From positions 248,001 through 312,000 of the forward strand of contig JAWKNW010000001.1 in assembly GCA_041391505.1 (NCBI GenBank): 64,000 bases of DNA, given 5' to 3'. A program made the translations under genes and the position numbers. The DNA comes from Rhodothermales bacterium. Lineage in GTDB: Bacteria; Bacteroidota; Rhodothermia; Rhodothermales; JAHQVL01. This document shows positions 61,053 to 64,000 of this stretch, one piece after another. Within the stretch, counting starts at the first letter, position 1, and the number at the start of each line of letters is the position of its first letter. The notes under the pieces are model-generated. The model worked only from the letters and a program-made list of their open reading frames with translations, had not been told where the DNA came from and ran no database searches.

Positions 61053-61597
61053 CCTCCTACCTGCGTGATGGCGACGGCGCACGTCGGCGCCGGCTGCGAG
61101 GTGACGAACAGGTCGCCGTACGAAACGATCTCGCCGAGGGAATCGAAGATGAACAGCCGGTGGATGCCGTTGGCGCTCAGCAGCGATGGGCTGAACTGGA
61201 AGATATATTCGCCCGGCGCCGTCGCGTCGAGGATGGTGTCCAGCACGAGCAGCGTGTTGGCCGCGCCGAACGAGCGCAGCACCAGCCCGCCGCGGACCCG
61301 GTCGAACTGGAGCACGCGGATGGTGATGGTGACCAGCGAGCCCGAAACCGGGTTGGGCGCCGGCGGTCGGTCGACAAAGACGACACCGTTGTAGACCGGC
61401 GCGATGCGCCAGTCGTCCGCATCCTCCCGGCAGGTGGCGCCGCCGAAGCTGTCGTCGAGGATGATGGTGATGCCCGAGGCCGGCGCGTTGGCCTCGTCAA
61501 TGAACTCTTCCTGGGCGGCCTGCGTATCGCAGCCGGCCGACAGCAGCGTCAGGACCAGACCGGCCGCCACGGCCACAATAGAACGAGAGGGTTTCAT
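61049..61597 (-). CDS. Small lipoprotein of unknown function
   Basis: 182 residues from ATG 61597; ATG 61606 is an alternative. A lipobox (LSAGC) follows a hydrophobic stretch. The mature part is beta-rich (GVVFVDRPPAPNPVSGSLVT, VLVLDTILDATAPGEYIF) and resembles an immunoglobulin-like or FlgD-type beta-sandwich (GIHRLFIFDSLGE). Only 40 bp separate its start from that of the divergent FGGY kinase, so their promoters must overlap. No function assigned. Confidence 0.65.
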   Translation of the reverse strand: MKPSRSIVAVAAGLVLTLLSAGCDTQAAQEEFIDEANAPASGITIILDDSFGGATCREDADDWRIAPVYNGVVFVDRPPAPNPVSGSLVTITIRVLQFDRVRGGLVLRSFGAANTLLVLDTILDATAPGEYIFQFSPSLLSANGIHRLFIFDSLGEIVSYGDLFVTSQPAPTCAVAITQVGG

Positions 61598-61637
61598 ACG
61601 ATTCATGCAAGAACGAGCGGGGTGACAGAGAGCCGGT

Positions 61638-63124
61638 ATGTCAGATACACGTGTTTTGATAGGCATCGACCTGGGGACCACCAGCACCAAAGCCGTCGCG
61701 GTCGACCGGATGGGCCGGATCGTCGCACGGTGCGAGGCCGGCTACCCGCTGCTGACGCCCGACGCCTCGACCGCCGAGCAGGACCCCGACCAGATTCTGG
61801 AGGCGGTCTACCGCGTCTTGCGCGACATGCAGGTACGACTGCGGGGGGCAGCGGTCGCCGGACTGTCGTTCAGCAGCGCCATGCACAGCGTGATCGCGAT
61901 GGACGCGGATGGAAACGCGCTGACACGATGCATCACCTGGGCCGACACACGCAGCGCGCGGCAGGCGGAGGCGCTCCGCGCGACGGCGGCGGGCGATAGC
62001 GTGTACGCCGCAACCGGCACGCCGATCCATCCCATGACGCCGCTATGCAAATTGCGCTGGCTGGCGGAAGATCGGCCGGACCTCCATCGACGGGCGCATC
62101 GCTTCGTATCGATCAAGGAGTACGTCCTGCACGCCCTGACCGGCCAGTGGGTGGCCGACGAGTCGCTCGCGTCCGCGACCGGGCTGTTCGACATCCGGCT
62201 GCGCCGATGGCATCCGGAGGCGCTGGCCCTCGCCGGGATCGATGTGGCGCAGCTCTCGCCGGCGGTCAGCACGCGGCATATCCTCCCCCGGCTCACGGCC
62301 GAGGCGGCGAGCCGAAGCGGCCTGCCGGCATCGACGCCCATCGTCGTCGGAGCGAGCGACGGATGCCTCGCCAACCTCGGCGTCGACGCCATCGAGCCCG
62401 GACGGCTCGCGGTGACCATCGGCACGAGCGGCGCGGTGCGCATCGCCACGGACCGGGCGGACTTCGACCCGGCCAGCGGGTTGTTCTGCTACATCCTCGA
62501 CGAAAGCACCTACATCCAGGGCGGCCCCATCAACAACGGCGGCATTGTCTATCAGTGGTTCGCCGAGCGGTTTCCGGGGAAAAGTCCGCTGGATATGGAG
62601 GCGTTGCTGGAGGAAGCGGCCGGCCTGCCGGCGGGCTCCGAGGGGTTGCTCTGCATCCCCTACCTCCTCGGGGAGCGCGCGCCGTACTGGAATGCCCGGG
62701 CCCGGGGCGTGTATTTCGGCATCAGCATCCAGCATACGCTGGCGCACTTCCTCCGCGCCGCGCTGGAGGGCGTCATCCACACCCTGTACGCCATCGCCGA
62801 CCGCCTGCCGCCGGCGCCCCGCCGGTCACGAGCCTCTATGCCACGGGGGTTCGTCAATTCGCCGCTGTGGACCCAGATTCTGGCGGATATCTTCGGCCGG
62901 CCCGTTCATCTGCTGGCGACGGGGACGCTTCGGCGATCGGCGCCGTCCTGCTCGGCTGGGAAGCCCTGGGGGAACCCCTGCCTCGCATGGCGTTAGACGC
63001 CCTTTTCGCCATCGAACGAACGTGCGCACCGCCTGCCGCCGCCCACGGCGTCTATGCCGATCGGCACCGCGCCTTCGACGCGCTGTACCGCCGGCTCGAT
63101 GGCGCCTTCGCCGAATTGCTGTGA
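61638..63124 (+). pseudogene. FGGY-family carbohydrate kinase with three apparent frameshifts
   Basis: The frame starting at ATG 61638 encodes the first about 395 residues of a gluconate/xylulose-type kinase (IGIDLGTTSTKAVAVDR; GASDGCLANLG; TIGTSGAVR). Family homology then alternates between two frames: a C missing in a CCCC run near 62815, about two G missing in a G run near 62853, and one G missing in a GGGG run near 62931. The C-terminus (DASAIGAVLLGWEALGEP to FAELL) continues in the other frame to TGA 63124. All three shifts are in homopolymers, so sequencing error is as likely as true decay. Intact, it would be about 497 residues and would phosphorylate a sugar or sugar acid. Confidence 0.85.
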
Positions 63125-63909
63125 CGAACGAACCGATCATCGAATCCCGGGCGCTCTGCGTCGAACTCGGCCGCCGCCCCGTGTTGCAGGGTATCGATGC
63201 CCGGGTCGAGCGTGGGCGATTCACCTGCCTGGTCGGCCCCAACGGCAGCGGCAAAACCACGCTGCTGCGGGCGATCGGAGGCCTGCTCCCCTACGAAGGC
63301 GCCCTCCAGCTCGACGGCCGCGAGGTCGCCGCCTGGCCGGCGCGGGAGCTGGCGCGCCAGCTGGCGTTTGTCCGCCAGTCGGCCTCGGTGTCGTTCGAGT
63401 TCAGCGTCCGCGAATTCGTGGCGCTGGGGCGCACGCCGCACCGCCCCTGGATCGGCGGGGACCGCCCGGAGGACGCGGCCCGCGTCGACGCGCTGCTGGA
63501 TGCGCTCGACCTGCGCCGGCATGCCGACGGACCGGTAACGCGGCTCAGCGGCGGCGAGCAGCAGCGGCTGTTCCTCGCGCAGGCGCTGGCCCAGGATACG
63601 CCCCTCCTGCTGCTCGACGAGCCGACCCTACATCTGGACCTGTATCATCAGTACGACCTCATGCGCCGGCTCGAAGCGCTCGTCGCCTCGGGCAAGACCG
63701 TCCTCGCCGTCGTCCACGACCTGGCGCTGGCCGCCCGGTTCGCCGATGCGGTCCTCGTGCTGCACGAAGGGCGCCTCGTCGCCGGCGGCACGCCGGCCGA
63801 AACGCTCTCGCCGGCCCGAATCGCCGAGGTGTTCCGGATGGAGGCGCGCGTCGAGACCGATCCCGGCGGCCGGCCCGTCATCGTTTTCAACCACACCATC
63901 CCATCATGA
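63121..63909 (+). CDS. ABC transporter ATP-binding protein (iron/cobalamin type)
   Basis: 262 residues from GTG 63121, overlapping the kinase stop (GTGA). Walker A is GPNGSGKTT, the Q-loop region AFVRQSASVSFEF, signature LSGGEQQRLFLAQAL, Walker B LLLLDEPT and H-loop VVHDLA. It resembles BtuD/FecE/HmuV ATPases for cobalamin, heme or siderophores. The next gene is a cobalamin adenosyltransferase, making vitamin B12 import the best guess. No permease is within the window. Confidence 0.88.
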   Translation: MTNEPIIESRALCVELGRRPVLQGIDARVERGRFTCLVGPNGSGKTTLLRAIGGLLPYEGALQLDGREVAAWPARELARQLAFVRQSASVSFEFSVREFVALGRTPHRPWIGGDRPEDAARVDALLDALDLRRHADGPVTRLSGGEQQRLFLAQALAQDTPLLLLDEPTLHLDLYHQYDLMRRLEALVASGKTVLAVVHDLALAARFADAVLVLHEGRLVAGGTPAETLSPARIAEVFRMEARVETDPGGRPVIVFNHTIPS

Positions 63910-64000
63910 AAATCTACACCCGCACCGGGGACGACGGCACGACCGGCCTTTTCGGGGGCGGCCGCGTCCCCAAGCATCACCTGCGCATCGAATCCTACGG
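63906..64000 (+). CDS. PduO-type cob(I)alamin adenosyltransferase, N-terminus
   Basis: Starts at ATG 63906, overlapping the ABC ATPase stop (ATGA), and runs out of the window after about 31 residues. The N-terminus reads MKIYTRTGDDGTTGLFGG, followed by RVPKHHLRIESYG, the diagnostic ATP-binding start of PduO/MMAB corrinoid adenosyltransferases. It converts cob(I)alamin to adenosylcobalamin. Confidence 0.9.
   Translation, partial: MKIYTRTGDDGTTGLFGGGRVPKHHLRIESY

Noticed and set aside
1..64000. tRNA or rRNA genes
   Set aside because: The intergenic regions were read for tRNA-like stems and T-arm motifs, and no convincing candidate was found.

Overview
The window is high-GC bacterial DNA. A sampled 60-base line, 33661-33720, is 40/60 G+C. 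Several traits point to the Bacteroidota/Rhodothermota side of the tree, most plausibly a Rhodothermales-like bacterium: a type IX secretion C-terminal sorting domain on a secreted cohesin protein, propeller/Y_Y_Y sensor kinases, a TonB-dependent receptor, weak or absent Shine-Dalgarno sequences at many starts, and near-zero spacing between genes. This is inference from gene content; no 16S or tRNA gene lies in the window.

Layout. 1-5.6 kb: the end of a subtilisin-like protease and a 1522-residue propeller hybrid kinase. 5.7-10 kb: a minus-strand operon of a BlaI-type repressor, an M56 (BlaR1-like) membrane peptidase with unusual repeats, and a secreted protein made of the same 29-residue repeat. 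Twin palindromic operators lie upstream. 10.1-12.5 kb: homogentisate dioxygenase and fumarylacetoacetase (tyrosine/phenylacetate-type ring catabolism). 12.8-16.5 kb: a secreted cohesin/dockerin/T9SS protein and a dockerin-bearing beta-helix protein. 16.5-17.6 kb: an acyl-CoA dehydrogenase. 17.8-23 kb: a polyol/sugar ABC importer (no ATPase) with two medium-chain dehydrogenases, behind a clear sigma70-type promoter. 23-26.4 kb: fadI-fadJ beta-oxidation operon. 26.6-30.7 kb: recA, a repeat-rich gap, then pgsA-pyrE-cinA. 31-34 kb: dnaK and a hydrolase. 34.2-37 kb: an AT-richer island with a lipoprotein and two beta-barrel proteins. 37-41 kb: a NarL-type regulator and its propeller sensor. 41.1-42.6 kb: tatD and a block of tandem repeats interrupted by a nested palindromic element. 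42.6-46 kb: a LytS/LytTR-like two-component pair. 46.2-50.6 kb: a SpoIID-domain protein, a TonB receptor and an isoaspartyl peptidase. 50.8-58.3 kb: an RND efflux system with one adaptor and two tandem pumps. 58.3-61.6 kb: a Sua5-type tRNA-modification enzyme, a membrane-inserted patatin and a lipoprotein. 61.6-64 kb: an FGGY kinase broken by homopolymer indels, an ABC ATPase and the start of a PduO-type cobalamin adenosyltransferase.

The best candidate for an undescribed system is the BlaI / M56 / repeat-protein operon (about 5.7-10.0 kb). The M56 protein has no penicillin-binding sensor. In its place are ten tandem P-x-phi-D-phi-D-phi heptads and about twelve 29-residue repeats, and the same 29-residue unit forms a separate secreted protein in the operon. 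Two identical-geometry palindromes (TGCTA-N6-TAGCA) sit 62 bp apart upstream of the repressor. Other notable items are a cohesin/dockerin gene pair, a dehydrogenase in which all four structural-zinc cysteines are replaced at exact spacing, a 38-bp palindrome containing the stop codons of two convergent genes, and a 183-bp nested inverted-repeat element.
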